Source: Alphaproteobacteria bacterium Ga0077535 (GTDB lineage: Bacteria; Pseudomonadota; Alphaproteobacteria; Caulobacterales; Aquidulcibacteraceae). From it: a DNA stretch of 64,000 nt. A model generated the notes under the pieces. That model made no database searches. It was not told the DNA's origin and saw only the letters and a program-made list of their open reading frames with translations. The DNA lies in NCBI GenBank assembly GCA_001464425.1, contig LNEK01000026.1, positions 1 to 64,000 of the forward strand, written 5' to 3'. Below are positions 46,044 through 55,140 of the stretch, one piece after another. Position 1 is the stretch's first letter. Each line of letters starts with the position of its first letter. The position numbers were made by a program, and so were the translations under genes.

Positions 46044-46286
46044 CTAGTCAGTGTTGCGAGGCGTTCGCCGCCGTTTGAGGCTGGCGAATGCGTTGCGATT
46101 CATGTCCTGCATGTCTTTCAGCGCCTCTGCTGCGAGCGGGGCGCTTTGCACCGCTTCGACAAGCCAAGGGCCGCCGTCATCCAGCGTTGTGAGTTCGACC
46201 TGCGCGCCGAGCTTCGCGCCGCGTGCCTCTATCCACGCGACGGTGCGTTCAGATCCGCGCCGGAATCTGCATTGGTAGAATTGCAC
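46044..46286 (-). CDS. Small conserved-looking partner of RtcB
   Basis: An 80-residue protein that starts at GTG 46286 after GGAGAAG. The first 55 residues look like a compact beta-rich domain (QFYQCRFRRGSERTVAWIE...GAKLGAQVELTTLDDGGPWLVEAV) and the tail is basic (SLKRRRTPRNTD), which could bind RNA. It is the first gene of an operon with rtcB, 16 bases apart. I recall similar short proteins before rtcB in other bacteria, but I know no function. Confidence 0.65.
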   Translation of the reverse strand: MQFYQCRFRRGSERTVAWIEARGAKLGAQVELTTLDDGGPWLVEAVQSAPLAAEALKDMQDMNRNAFASLKRRRTPRNTD

Positions 46287-46336
46287 GCTTCTTCTCCTCG
46301 TTTTCCGAAGTTCAAAGCGGCCCGGAGCGCATACGA

Positions 46337-46370
46337 AAAACCCCTCCAGGCCGCGCCTTGGAGGGGTTTT
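46337..46370. terminator. Strong terminator behind a 31-codon gene
   Basis: AAAACCCCTCCA (46337-46348)/TGGAGGGGTTTT (46359-46370), a perfect 12-base stem with A and T runs on both sides. It lies 22 bases after the small reverse-strand frame and upstream of the rtcB operon, so it isolates that operon and ends the small gene. Confidence 0.9.
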
Positions 46371-46392
46371 CATGCTCCGATGTCCGTAGACG

Positions 46393-46488
46393 TCAGTAAG
46401 CCGAACTCCTCCGCGCGCGCATCTCCATCCGCTCGCCGCGATATGCGACGAACATCTGGTTCTGGGCGATTGGGTTCAACTTTTTCAC
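46393..46488 (-). CDS. 31-residue small protein with own RBS and terminator
   Basis: The GTG-started frame reads VKKLNPIAQNQMFVAYRGER and continues to a basic end RARRSSAY. A GGAGAC sequence lies about seven bases upstream, and a strong intrinsic terminator begins 22 bases after the stop. The peptide is soluble, basic and Arg-rich. No family is known to me. The dedicated signals on both sides argue that this is a real short transcript, either a small protein or a small RNA. Confidence 0.5.
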   Translation of the reverse strand: MKKLNPIAQNQMFVAYRGERMEMRARRSSAY

Positions 46489-46583
46489 AACACGTCTCCG
46501 AAGGACGGCGCGTGTAACACATGATTTGCGCGGATGCACGCAGAAATTATCGCAGCGCCGTGCACTGTTGCGCTGCGCACACA

Positions 46584-47387
46584 TCACATGTCGCGCGCGA
46601 TATCCTCGTTGCCGTCGGCCACGCTGACGTCCAGGCCTTGCTCCACCAACGCATCCCATGCGGCTTCGGCAGTGTCTGCGAAGCGGAAGAGGGTGAGGTC
46701 GGCGGCGTCGATGACGCCGTGTTTCACCAAGCCATCGAAGTTTATGATCTCGCGCCAATAGCCTTCGTCGAACAGTACGATTGGCATGGCCGTGAGCTTG
46801 CGCGTTTGCCGGAGCGTTAGAATTTCAAAGAGTTCGTCCATGGTGCCGAAGCCGCCGGGAAAAACCACGAGCGCTTTCGTGCGCATGGCGAGGTGCATTT
46901 TGCGCATGGCGAAGTAGTGGAAGTTGAACGTTAGCTCCGGCGTTGTGTAGGCGTTCGGCTCTTGCTCGAACGGCAGTGTGATGTTGAAGCCGATCGCTGG
47001 CGCGCCGATGTCGCGGGCGCCGCGGCAGGCGGCTTCCATTGCGCCGGGCCCGCCGCCGGTGGCGATGACATGGTAGTGGTCGCCGCCTTCGGCACAGAGC
47101 GCGCCTCCTCTTTGGGAGGCGAGGCGCCCGAACTTGCGCGCCTCTCTGTACCAATACGCCTGCTTGTCGGGCCCATCCTCACGGAAGCGGGCGGAGCCGA
47201 ACACAACGATGGTTGATTGGATGCGCGCGCGGCGCAGTAATAGTTCCGCCTTCGAATACTCGAGCATAAACCGTACGCCGCGCATGGCATCGCTCATCAG
47301 GAAGTCCTGATCGAGCACGGCGAGCTGAAATGAGGGGCTGGCCATCTGCTCTGCGTTGGCGGGCGGGGGAGGCGTGTCTTTCGTCAT
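46584..47387 (-). CDS. LOG-family protein (TIGR00730-like)
   Basis: A 267-residue Rossmann-fold protein of the LOG/lysine-decarboxylase-like family. The signature [12 protein letters not shown] is present with the upstream [14 protein letters not shown] phosphate loop. Members release the base from nucleoside 5'-monophosphates (cytokinin-activating type) or act as nucleotide hydrolases. This one belongs to the longer subgroup with an N-terminal helical extension (about 1-60). ATG 47387 was chosen; a frame to 47924 is a shadow of mutL. It is divergent from mutL with 34 bases between starts. Confidence 0.85.
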   Translation of the reverse strand: MTKDTPPPPANAEQMASPSFQLAVLDQDFLMSDAMRGVRFMLEYSKAELLLRRARIQSTIVVFGSARFREDGPDKQAYWYREARKFGRLASQRGGALCAEGGDHYHVIATGGGPGAMEAACRGARDIGAPAIGFNITLPFEQEPNAYTTPELTFNFHYFAMRKMHLAMRTKALVVFPGGFGTMDELFEILTLRQTRKLTAMPIVLFDEGYWREIINFDGLVKHGVIDAADLTLFRFADTAEAAWDALVEQGLDVSVADGNEDIARDM

Positions 47388-47421
47388 GCTGCTATGGTCG
47401 TCGCTTGAGCCCCGAATCGCA

Positions 47422-49263
47422 ATGACCATCCGCCGACTCCCCCCTGAAGCCGTCAACCGCATCGCCGCGGGCGAGGTGATCGAGCGCCCGGCTGCGGCAG
47501 TGAAAGAGTTGGTGGAGAACGCGCTCGACGCGGGCGCCAAGCGCATCGTCGTGCGTATAGAGCGCGGCGGATTGGGCCTCATTTCGATCGAGGACGATGG
47601 CTCGGGCATATCGCGCGAAGAATTGCCGCTGGCGGTGGAACGGCACGCGACGTCGAAGCTCACTGCCGGCATTGGCGGTGATGTCGATCTGCTCAATATC
47701 CACACGATGGGTTTTCGCGGCGAAGCGTTGCCTTCGATCGGCGCCGTGGCGCGGCTTTCGATCCTGTCGCGTGCGCGTGGCGCTGATGATGCCTGGACGC
47801 TCGAGGTTGAAGGCGGCGCGTTGCATCCGCCGCGGCCGGCGGCATGGGCGGCGCTGAGCGCGCACGGCACCCGCGTTGATGTGCGAGATCTTTTCTTTGC
47901 AACGCCGGCGCGGCTCAAGTTCATGAAGTCCGAGCGCGCCGAGATGATGGCTGTCTCCGAAGTCGTGAAGCGCCTTGCGATGGCGCGGCCGGACGTTGCT
48001 TTCTCGCTTGAGCACGATGGCCGCGTGACGTTCCGCTATGGCGCCGAAGCTGATCCGGAAAACGAAGGCCGCCGCACGCGCCTGGCTGCGATTCTCGGCG
48101 CGGACTTTGCGCCGAACTGCATTGCGCTAGACCAAGTCCGCGCCGATGTGCGGCTCTCTGGCTTTGCCGGCTTGCCGACGTTTCATCGCGGCACGCGCGA
48201 GCATCAGCATTTGTTCGTCAACGGCCGGCCCGTGAAAGATAAGCTGATCGTTGGCGCTGTGCGTGCGGCGTATCAGGATTTGCTCGCGCGTGATCGCCAT
48301 CCGGTGGCGGCGCTCTTTCTCGATCTGCCGCCGGGCGATGTTGATGTGAACGTGCATCCGGCCAAGACAGAAGTGCGCTTCCGCGATGCGACGTTAGTGC
48401 GTGGGCTCATCGTGGGCGCGCTCTCCCACGCGCTTGCCGGCGCCGGCCATCGCGCATCCACGACAACGTCCGCCACCATCTTTAGCGCTGCGCGCCCGCA
48501 TTACACGCCGCAGCCCATGCTGCGTGTGTGGGGCACGGCGGAAGAGGCGCTCGCGCCAGGCGATTTCGTCATGCCGAGCGGCCGGGTCGAGACGCAGCCT
48601 AGCTTTGCTGAAGCGATTGCGCCGGCGGACCTGGAAAGCGCGATCGCACTGGCTACCGCGCACGATCCGGAAGATGCGCGCTTCTTTCCGCTCGGCGCTG
48701 CGCGTGCGCAGATCCACGAGACATACATCGTGGCGCAAACTGAAGACGGCATAGTCATCGTCGATCAACACGCCGCGCATGAGCGGCTGGTGTACGAGCG
48801 CATGAAACAAATGCTGGCGAGCGGCGGTGTGCGGCGGCAGGCTTTGCTCATTCCGGAGGTCGTTGAGCTTGATCCTGCCGAAGCGGAAGCGCTCACCGCA
48901 CGCGCCGAAGAATTGGCGCAGCTTGGCCTCGTCATAGAGCCGTTTGGCGCTGGCGCTATACTTGTGCGCGAAACGCCCGCCCTTCTTGGCCACATCGATG
49001 CGGCCGGACTGCTCAAAGACTTGGTCGATGACGTCGCCGAGCTGGGCGAGGCACATGCGTTGAAAGAGCGGCTGGAAGAAGTGTGTTCGTCCATGGCCTG
49101 CCGCGGTTCGGTGCGCGCGGGCAGGCGGCTGACGGGTGATGAGATGAATGCGTTGCTCCGGCAAATGGAAGCCACGCCGTTTTCGGGCCAGTGCAATCAC
49201 GGCCGCCCCACCTACGTCGAGTTGAAGTTGGCCGATATCGAAAAGCTATTCGGCCGCCGTTAA
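47422..49263 (+). CDS. mutL: DNA mismatch repair protein MutL, endonuclease type
   Basis: A 613-residue MutL. The GHKL ATPase is N-terminal: [32 protein letters not shown] and [15 protein letters not shown]. The C-terminal dimerisation domain carries the endonuclease motif [12 protein letters not shown], plus ACRGSVRAG and GQCNHGRPT for metal binding. It therefore nicks DNA itself, as in bacteria without MutH/Dam-directed repair. ATG 47422 gives the standard [14 protein letters not shown] start. The linker (about 335-420) is short and variable as usual. Confidence 0.96.
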   Translation: MTIRRLPPEAVNRIAAGEVIERPAAAVKELVENALDAGAKRIVVRIERGGLGLISIEDDGSGISREELPLAVERHATSKLTAGIGGDVDLLNIHTMGFRGEALPSIGAVARLSILSRARGADDAWTLEVEGGALHPPRPAAWAALSAHGTRVDVRDLFFATPARLKFMKSERAEMMAVSEVVKRLAMARPDVAFSLEHDGRVTFRYGAEADPENEGRRTRLAAILGADFAPNCIALDQVRADVRLSGFAGLPTFHRGTREHQHLFVNGRPVKDKLIVGAVRAAYQDLLARDRHPVAALFLDLPPGDVDVNVHPAKTEVRFRDATLVRGLIVGALSHALAGAGHRASTTTSATIFSAARPHYTPQPMLRVWGTAEEALAPGDFVMPSGRVETQPSFAEAIAPADLESAIALATAHDPEDARFFPLGAARAQIHETYIVAQTEDGIVIVDQHAAHERLVYERMKQMLASGGVRRQALLIPEVVELDPAEAEALTARAEELAQLGLVIEPFGAGAILVRETPALLGHIDAAGLLKDLVDDVAELGEAHALKERLEEVCSSMACRGSVRAGRRLTGDEMNALLRQMEATPFSGQCNHGRPTYVELKLADIEKLFGRR

Positions 49264-49367
49264 GGGCCCGAAACGCGGCTTACAGCGCCTATTTGGCGGG
49301 TTTTTCCCTTGCTATCGGCATGGCTCGGCAGAAGATGCGCCCCGCGAGAGGAATCGAGGGGACTAGC

Positions 49368-50288
49368 ATGACATCACTCGGACGAATTATGGCCGCCGCG
49401 GCGGCGCTGACGCTTTTGGCCGGGCCGGCCGTGGCGCAGCAACTCAACAGCGGCGCTACTGGGCGTCACGGGCAGGTGTCGTTGCGCGCGGGCTTTGAGC
49501 CTGATCCGCATCACGCCACGGTCACGGCAGGCGGCGTCTATGACGCATCGCAGGTCAGCACGGATTGCACCGGCTACATCGATACACGCGCCACGTTCAC
49601 GCTGCGCTATCGCGCTGGCGAACTGCCGCTCTACATCGCTTCGGAATCCGATGCTGACACAACGCTCGTCGTGCGCGCGCCAGATGGCTCGTGGCATTGC
49701 GATGACGACAGCGCCGGCAATCTCAATCCGGTGGTGAGCTGGGAAACGCCGCGTAGCGGACGCTACCAAATCTGGGTCGGCCGTTATGGCGTCCAGACTG
49801 AAACCGCTGCCGCGAACTTGCACATCTCTGAAGTCGGCGGCCCAGAAAATTCCGGGACAGCCGCAGGCGCGCCAGATTTCTCGCTCGATCCGGCTTATGG
49901 CGTGATCGAACTCGCGGCCGGCTTTATGCCTGATCCGCACCGCGTCGAAATCGCTGCAGGCGGCGGCTACGATGCCTCCGGCATTCCAGGCTGCGTGGGT
50001 TGGATCGCATCTGCGCCTGATTATCGCGTGAACTGGACTGCAGGCGGCCAACTGCCGCTGACCTTCCACGTCACGGCGGACACCGACACGACGCTCGTCA
50101 TCAACGATGCGGAAGGCAATTGGGTCTGCAACGATGATGCGCAAGGCCTCAACCCGGCGATCTCGTTCGAGAACGCGCCAAGCGGCCAATACGACGTGTG
50201 GGTCGGCACCTACATGCAGGGCGACCTGCAGCCGTCAGTGCTGAATGTCACCGAGGTCTACACCCCGGACGGCAACTACGAAGAATAA
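49368..50288 (+). CDS. Secreted protein with two tandem PPC-like repeats
   Basis: A 306-residue exported protein (signal ends AVAQQ, about 24). Two repeats of about 115 residues follow. Each has GF(E/M)PDPH, AGG.YDAS, C.G(Y/W)I, DTTLV, a W.C(D/N)DD motif and a final YQIWVG/YDVWVG. The repeats resemble pre-peptidase C-terminal (PPC) beta-sandwich domains. Asp-rich loops suggest calcium binding. No catalytic domain is attached, so it may be a stand-alone surface or periplasmic binding protein. ATG 49368 follows GAGGGGAC. Confidence 0.75.
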   Translation: MTSLGRIMAAAAALTLLAGPAVAQQLNSGATGRHGQVSLRAGFEPDPHHATVTAGGVYDASQVSTDCTGYIDTRATFTLRYRAGELPLYIASESDADTTLVVRAPDGSWHCDDDSAGNLNPVVSWETPRSGRYQIWVGRYGVQTETAAANLHISEVGGPENSGTAAGAPDFSLDPAYGVIELAAGFMPDPHRVEIAAGGGYDASGIPGCVGWIASAPDYRVNWTAGGQLPLTFHVTADTDTTLVINDAEGNWVCNDDAQGLNPAISFENAPSGQYDVWVGTYMQGDLQPSVLNVTEVYTPDGNYEE

Positions 50289-50315
50289 GCGATCACAAGA
50301 TCGATGACCGAAAGC

Positions 50316-50350
50316 AAGGCCGCGTTCCGAAAGGAGCGCGGCCTTTGCCT
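50316..50350. terminator. Terminator after PPC-like protein gene
   Basis: AAGGCCGCG (50316-50324)/CGCGGCCTT (50337-50345), a 9-base stem followed by TTGCCTTT. It lies between convergent genes and may serve both. Confidence 0.75.
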
Positions 50351-50791
50351 TTACCAGCTTCCGGTGTTTTGCATCGACGCCCACGGTTCTTGCTGCGCCA
50401 AGCGGTCACCTTCCTGCAAGAGCTCGATAGAAATGCCATCCGGTGAGCGCACGAACGCCATGTGGCCATCGCGCGGCGGGCGGTTGATGGTGATGCCGCC
50501 GTCCATCAGCTTCTGGCACGTCGCGTAGATATCCTTCACGCGATAGGCGAGATGGCCGAAATTGCGACCGCCGCCATATTCGTGCTCATCCCAGTTGTAG
50601 GTGAGCTCCACCATCGGCGCTTTGCGTTGTCGAGCCAACTCCACGTCATCCGGTGCAGCAAGAAACACCAGCGTGAAGCGGCCGCCCTCGTTGTCGACGC
50701 GCGACATCTCCACGAGGCCGAGCTTGGTGCAGAAGAAATCCAACGCGGCGTCGAGATCGCCGACCCGGATCATGGTGTGTAGATATCGCAT
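50351..50791 (-). CDS. gloA: VOC/glyoxalase I-like protein
   Basis: A 146-residue protein with the lactoylglutathione-lyase layout: [43 protein letters not shown] and [11 protein letters not shown]. Metal residues (His5, Glu in VELTYNW, His in FGHLAY, Glu in SIELLQ) are present. It likely converts the glutathione hemithioacetal of methylglyoxal. It is the second gene behind a Nudix hydrolase, with eight bases between them. Confidence 0.88.
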   Translation of the reverse strand: MRYLHTMIRVGDLDAALDFFCTKLGLVEMSRVDNEGGRFTLVFLAAPDDVELARQRKAPMVELTYNWDEHEYGGGRNFGHLAYRVKDIYATCQKLMDGGITINRPPRDGHMAFVRSPDGISIELLQEGDRLAQQEPWASMQNTGSW

Positions 50792-50799
50792 GGATGCTC

Positions 50800-51273
50800 C
50801 TACCAGTTCGCGCTGATCTGGGCGCCGTTGAAGATTTCAGCAAGCCGCCGCTGCGTGCCTTTGGTGACGCCGTCCGGCAGCGCGTTCAAAGCGAAGAACG
50901 CTCGCTCGGCAATTTCGTTGTCGATCCTTGGCGGGCACGCGCGCCACGTCTCGAACAGATAGAGCGCGATGTGGTCGTTCGGGAAGTTCGCATGGTTGGC
51001 GTAGAAGCCAGCTAGTTTCGGTGCGCCAACAGCCTCGACGCCTGCTTCCTCCGCCATCTCTCGCATCACCGCTTCGATGGCCGTTTCCCCGCTCTCGACG
51101 CCGCCGCCTGGCAGGTGCCAGCCTTTCGCATAGGTGTGACGCACCAGCATCACGCGCCCCGCTTCGTCGCAAGCAATGCCGCGCACGCCCAAGGTCGCGC
51201 CGCGCCGCAGGCGCCACCAGATGCGGAAGATCGGCGTGATCAGCGGCTCTAATCGGATGCGCCAGTTGCTCAT
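50800..51273 (-). CDS. Nudix hydrolase
   Basis: A 157-residue Nudix enzyme. The box is complete: [23 protein letters not shown] (G-x5-E-x7-REUXEEXGU, about 52-74). An N-terminal basic amphipathic segment ([21 protein letters not shown]) may touch membranes. The substrate, a nucleoside diphosphate derivative, is not readable. ATG 51273 was chosen. It forms an operon with the glyoxalase-like gene downstream. Confidence 0.85.
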   Translation of the reverse strand: MSNWRIRLEPLITPIFRIWWRLRRGATLGVRGIACDEAGRVMLVRHTYAKGWHLPGGGVESGETAIEAVMREMAEEAGVEAVGAPKLAGFYANHANFPNDHIALYLFETWRACPPRIDNEIAERAFFALNALPDGVTKGTQRRLAEIFNGAQISANW

Positions 51274-51416
51274 GAAGTGCAGGTTTGCCTTGCAGGATTG
51301 AAGAATGCAGCTGAATTTTGCCGCCAAAGGCTTGATCTTGTTGCTCGCGCGATCGTGAGCCGCGACACCTGCGCACGCCGCTAGCTGCGCATCAAGCTTG
51401 CGTTGGAGGAAGCGAA

Positions 51417-52256
51417 TTGTCATCCGCGCCGCCAATGAAACCATTTTCCATGCCGCCGCCAAAACTGGCGGGCGGCCCTTATGTCATGGGTGTCCTCAAT
51501 GTGACGCCGGATTCCTTCTCCGATGGCGGCGCCTGGGAAGGCGCAGCCGCGCCCCACGCGCTGGCGATGCTGCAGGCCGGCGCGGACATCATCGATATTG
51601 GCGGCGAGTCCACGCGCCCGGGCGCGGCGCCGGTTGACGCATCGGAAGAGGCGGCGCGCGTTGTTCCGGTGATCGCGGCTTTGCGGGTTTCGACCGATGC
51701 GCCGATCTCGATCGATACGATGAAGCCGCAAGTGGCGATGGCGGCGATGTCCGCCGGCGCTTCCATCTGGAACGATGTCGCAGCATTGCAAGCGCCCGGC
51801 GCGCTCGAAACCGCAGCTGCGCTGCAGCGCCCGGTGATCTTGATGCACATGCAGGGCGAGCCGCGCACGATGCAGGCTAACCCACACTATGAAGATGTGG
51901 TCGCCGAGGTGATCGCGTTCCTGCGGGAGCGTGCTGAAGTGGCGCGCGCCAAGGGCGTGAGCGACATTTGGGTCGATCCGGGTATCGGCTTCGGCAAAAC
52001 GCTCGCGCACAATCTTGCGCTGCTGAACGCCACGCAGCGCATCGCCGATGAAACCGGCGCGCCGGTTCTGATCGGCGCATCGCGCAAACGCTTCCTCGCC
52101 GTTATCGACGAGCGCGCTAAGGACGCCAGCAAAGATCGGCTTGGCGGCTCCATCGCGGCTGCTTTGATCGCCGCGCAAAAAGGCGCCGGCATGGTGCGCG
52201 TGCATGATGTGGCGGAGACCGTGCAAGCGCTGAAGGTGTGGCGCGCGCTCGGCTAA
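51417..52256 (+). CDS. folP: Dihydropteroate synthase
   Basis: A 279-residue TIM-barrel enzyme joining p-aminobenzoate to the pterin in folate synthesis; the target of sulfonamides. Signatures are GVLNVTPDSFSDGG and DIGGESTRPGA, with later WNDVAAL, LMHMQGEP, DPGIGFGKT and GASRKRF. TTG 51417 is preceded by GGAGGA at the right distance, stronger than ATG 51435. Its stop shares CTAA with the opposing kptA. Other fol genes are not nearby. Confidence 0.93.
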   Translation: MSSAPPMKPFSMPPPKLAGGPYVMGVLNVTPDSFSDGGAWEGAAAPHALAMLQAGADIIDIGGESTRPGAAPVDASEEAARVVPVIAALRVSTDAPISIDTMKPQVAMAAMSAGASIWNDVAALQAPGALETAAALQRPVILMHMQGEPRTMQANPHYEDVVAEVIAFLRERAEVARAKGVSDIWVDPGIGFGKTLAHNLALLNATQRIADETGAPVLIGASRKRFLAVIDERAKDASKDRLGGSIAAALIAAQKGAGMVRVHDVAETVQALKVWRALG

Positions 52257-52792
52257 ACCCGGCGTAGGAATCGCGCCGGTACGCTTTCGGTCAGCCACAC
52301 GCCATTGCTGGTGACGAAGAAGGCGTGCTGCTCCAAGAGCATTCCTGCTGTGTCGATTTCCAGGATGACCGGCATGCCGCGGCGGATGCCGACTTTGCGT
52401 GCGGTCTCCACGTCAGCAGATAGATGCACATGGTGTCGTCGCATTTTCTGTAGGCCCTCGCGCATGATCGCGTTGAGGAAGCGCTCTACGGTGCCGTGAT
52501 AGAGCGTCAATGGCGGGGCGGTCGGTGCAAGTGCGAGGTCCACCGAAATGGAGTGGCCTTGCCGTGCGCGTATCCGCTCAAGGTCGGGCGAGAGCTCAAA
52601 ACGCTGTTTGTCGCTTTGCTCTACCATCTCAAGCAAAGCCTCGATGTCTCCAGGCAGACCGGTGCGGACGAGCGCCGCGAGAACGCTATTCACGTCTGTC
52701 CAGCCCTGAGCGTCGAGTTTGAGCCCTGCGACATCCGGTTGGTGGCGCAACCAGAGTGAAAGCGTCTTGGAAAAACGAACGTGGTCGGCCAT
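52253..52792 (-). CDS. kptA: RNA 2'-phosphotransferase KptA/Tpt1
   Basis: A 179-residue Tpt1 homologue that moves a 2'-phosphate from RNA to NAD. The N-terminal winged-helix lobe has FSKTLSLWLRHQP. The catalytic lobe has RIRARQGHSI, LYHGT, RRHHVHLS and the final TSNGVWLTESV, covering the Arg-His-Arg-Arg site. In eukaryotes it finishes tRNA splicing; in bacteria its natural substrate is unknown. Only nine bases separate its ATG from the divergent thiD start. rtcB is encoded 6 kb away. Confidence 0.92.
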   Translation of the reverse strand: MADHVRFSKTLSLWLRHQPDVAGLKLDAQGWTDVNSVLAALVRTGLPGDIEALLEMVEQSDKQRFELSPDLERIRARQGHSISVDLALAPTAPPLTLYHGTVERFLNAIMREGLQKMRRHHVHLSADVETARKVGIRRGMPVILEIDTAGMLLEQHAFFVTSNGVWLTESVPARFLRRV

Positions 52793-52801
52793 GTCAGCGT
52801 C

Positions 52802-53632
52802 ATGGCACAACAGCAGTCCAAACCCAAAGGCCGCGTTCTCATCGTCGCCGGTTCTGATTCCGGCGGCGGCGCTGGTATTCAGGCTGACATCAAAACCGTC
52901 ACCGCGCTCGGCGGCTACGCGATGACGGCTGTCACCGCGATCACCGTGCAAAACACGTTGGGTGTCACCGGCGTGCACGAGGTGCCGCTTGATATCGTCA
53001 CCAGTCAGATCGAAGCGGTGATGAGCGACCTCGGCGCCGATACGTGGAAGCTTGGCATGCTCGGCTCGGCGGCGCATGTGCGCGCGGTCATGGAAGCTTG
53101 GTACGCATTTGGCGATGGTTTGCCGGTGGTGCTCGATCCGGTGATGATCGCCAAGGGCGGCGCTTCATTGTTGGCCGAAGACGCGATTGAGATCATCCGC
53201 AACGAACTCATGCCAATTGCTGCGATGGTTACGCCGAATGCGCCGGAAGCGGAGGCGCTCACTGGCATCGAAGTTCGCGATCTTGATGGCCAGATGAGCG
53301 CGGCGGAAATCCTGGTGGAGCAACTCGGCGCCTGGTCGGCGCTGGTGAAAGGCGGGCACCTTCGCGGCGATACCGTTCGCGATGTGTTGCTGACACGCGA
53401 AGGCTATCGTGTGTTCGAGAGCCCGCGCATCGAAACACGCGCCACGCACGGCACCGGCTGCACGCTCGCGTCCGCCATCGCCGCCTACATGGCTCAGGGC
53501 TTTGAACTCGAGCCTTCGGTCGAAAAGGCGCGCGCCTATGTAATGGAGGCGATCCGACAGGCGCCCGGCCTCGGCCAGGGCCACGGGCCGCTGGGGCACA
53601 ATTGGCCGCTGAAAGGCAAATCCGGGGCGTGA
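52802..53632 (+). CDS. thiD: Hydroxymethylpyrimidine (phosphate) kinase
   Basis: A 276-residue ribokinase-fold enzyme that phosphorylates HMP and HMP-P in thiamine synthesis. Signatures are IVAGSDSGGGAGIQADIKT, TAITVQNTLGV, VLDPVMIAKGG and the ATP/anion hole THGTGCTLASAIAAYMAQG. ATG 52802 is used; a GTG at 52781 would overlap kptA. No thi box (TPP riboswitch) is visible upstream, as there is almost no upstream space. Confidence 0.92.
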   Translation: MAQQQSKPKGRVLIVAGSDSGGGAGIQADIKTVTALGGYAMTAVTAITVQNTLGVTGVHEVPLDIVTSQIEAVMSDLGADTWKLGMLGSAAHVRAVMEAWYAFGDGLPVVLDPVMIAKGGASLLAEDAIEIIRNELMPIAAMVTPNAPEAEALTGIEVRDLDGQMSAAEILVEQLGAWSALVKGGHLRGDTVRDVLLTREGYRVFESPRIETRATHGTGCTLASAIAAYMAQGFELEPSVEKARAYVMEAIRQAPGLGQGHGPLGHNWPLKGKSGA

Positions 53633-53693
53633 GCTTCCCCGCCAAGGGGAGGAGAGTCGCGCTGGAGGCGTGCCGCAGCCATATGGAAAGACG

Positions 53694-54749
53694 ATGAAAA
53701 TCTGGATCGTCCATGCCTTCACGGACCGGGTGTTCACCGGCAATCCGGCCGGCGTCGTGCCGCTGGAGCGCTGGCTGCCGGACCCTGTGCTGCAGGCGAT
53801 CGCCACCGAAAATAAGCTGAGCGAGACCGCCTTCGTGGTGCCGACGGGGCTCAAGGGCAATTACCAGCTGCGTTGGTTCACGCCGGCGACGGAAGTGCCG
53901 ATCTGCGGCCACGCCACTTTGGCGGCGGGCGCGATGGTGCTGAGCGAGATTGATCCGAGCCTCGAAGTGGTTGTGTTCGATACGCACGCGGGCGCGCTGA
54001 TCGTGCGCTCGACACCGGAAGGCTACACGCTAGACCTGCCGCGCAAGCAGCGCACGCCGTGGACGCCGGATGATAGCGTAAGCGAAGCGCTGGGCGGCGT
54101 GGAACTCGTCGATGCCTTCATCGGCGAATACGCCAACGTCGTGCTCGAAAGCGAAGCTGTGCTGCGCGAGATGAAGCCGGATATCGCCGCGATCAACCGC
54201 GTCATCCGTGGCCCGCGCCAAGGTATGTTGGTGGTGAGTGCGCCGGCCGATGAAGGCCAGCCCTACGATTTCGTGCAGCGCTTCTTTGCGCCGAGCGCCG
54301 GCGTCGATGAAGACCCGGTGACGGGCTCGGCATTTGCTGACGCCGCGCCGTATTGGTGCGACCGTTTCGATCTCGAAAGCGTCGTCGGCTTCCAGGCCTC
54401 CAAGCGCGGCGGCTACATGCGCGCGATCCAGACGCTTTCCAGCGTGCGCTTGCTCGGCCAAGTCGCGGTGTTCTTGCGCGGCGAGCTCGATAGCTCTCTT
54501 GCCCGCATGCACAACCGCATCGACGCGCACCCCGAAGCGCCGCAACGCAAAAAGCGCCGCGCCCGCAAAGCCAAGCAGCTGCCGGCGATCTTCGAAGACC
54601 CCATGTTGCCGGGCTTAGAGGCGGAAGCGACTACAATCGCTGAGCCATCACCGCTGCCTGAGATGGCGGCCCCGCCGCCGCCAACCTCGCATCCCGCGCC
54701 GCCAGAAGAACCACCGCTCCCACGCATTGTGGTGACCGGCGAAGGCTAA
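53694..54749 (+). CDS. PhzF-family isomerase-like protein with C-terminal extension
   Basis: A 351-residue protein. The first 265 residues form a PhzF/diaminopimelate-epimerase-like fold with FTGNPAGVVPL, catalytic Glu44 in LSETAFVVP, ICGHATLAAGA and DEDPVTGSA. After that it has an unusual tail: a Lys/Arg stretch (QRKKRRARKAK, about 284-294), a Pro-rich segment, and an end PRIVVTGEG that looks like a TonB box. The substrate is unknown. Its stop shares CTAA with the opposing gene. Confidence 0.82.
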   Translation: MKIWIVHAFTDRVFTGNPAGVVPLERWLPDPVLQAIATENKLSETAFVVPTGLKGNYQLRWFTPATEVPICGHATLAAGAMVLSEIDPSLEVVVFDTHAGALIVRSTPEGYTLDLPRKQRTPWTPDDSVSEALGGVELVDAFIGEYANVVLESEAVLREMKPDIAAINRVIRGPRQGMLVVSAPADEGQPYDFVQRFFAPSAGVDEDPVTGSAFADAAPYWCDRFDLESVVGFQASKRGGYMRAIQTLSSVRLLGQVAVFLRGELDSSLARMHNRIDAHPEAPQRKKRRARKAKQLPAIFEDPMLPGLEAEATTIAEPSPLPEMAAPPPPTSHPAPPEEPPLPRIVVTGEG

Positions 54750-55117
54750 CCCGCGCTCAGCCATGTAGCGAGCGTCACCGCTAAGCCGAAAGCGAACAGC
54801 GGCCCGAAAATGATCATCGTGCGGCCTGCGATCCACGCCGGCAGATAGATATCGAAGTTGGCCGCGCGATCGTTGGTGTAGCGCGCCGCCACGGCTTGGA
54901 GCGGGCAACGCCACGCGTTCAACGCCAGTACTGCGACCTCGACTGAAACGATGGCGATCAGGGCCAGCGCGATGTCCAGCCGGCCGGCCCATGCCGCGAA
55001 CGGGATTGCGACGACGCAGGACGCCAGCACCACCCAGATCAGTGTGTGAGCGGCTTTGATCACGCGGAGTCGCATCTGCGGGGTCACTAGAGCGGTTCTC
55101 CGATCACTTGCCTCCAT
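54746..55117 (-). CDS. Small membrane protein of unknown function
   Basis: A 123-residue protein with about three helices (about 17-42, 45-62 and 95-120). A conserved-looking loop holds [27 protein letters not shown] between helices 2 and 3. I know similar short proteins in alphaproteobacteria but no function. The ATG at 55117 follows AGGCGCAAGG. It is divergent from serC. Confidence 0.65.
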   Translation of the reverse strand: MEASDRRTALVTPQMRLRVIKAAHTLIWVVLASCVVAIPFAAWAGRLDIALALIAIVSVEVAVLALNAWRCPLQAVAARYTNDRAANFDIYLPAWIAGRTMIIFGPLFAFGLAVTLATWLSAG

Positions 55118-55140
55118 AACCTTGCGCCTCGTCTGGCCCA

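Noticed and set aside
44792..46078. 428-codon open frame opposite rtcB
   Set aside because: It mirrors the RtcB coding frame, is His/Arg/Val-rich and has no ribosome binding site.
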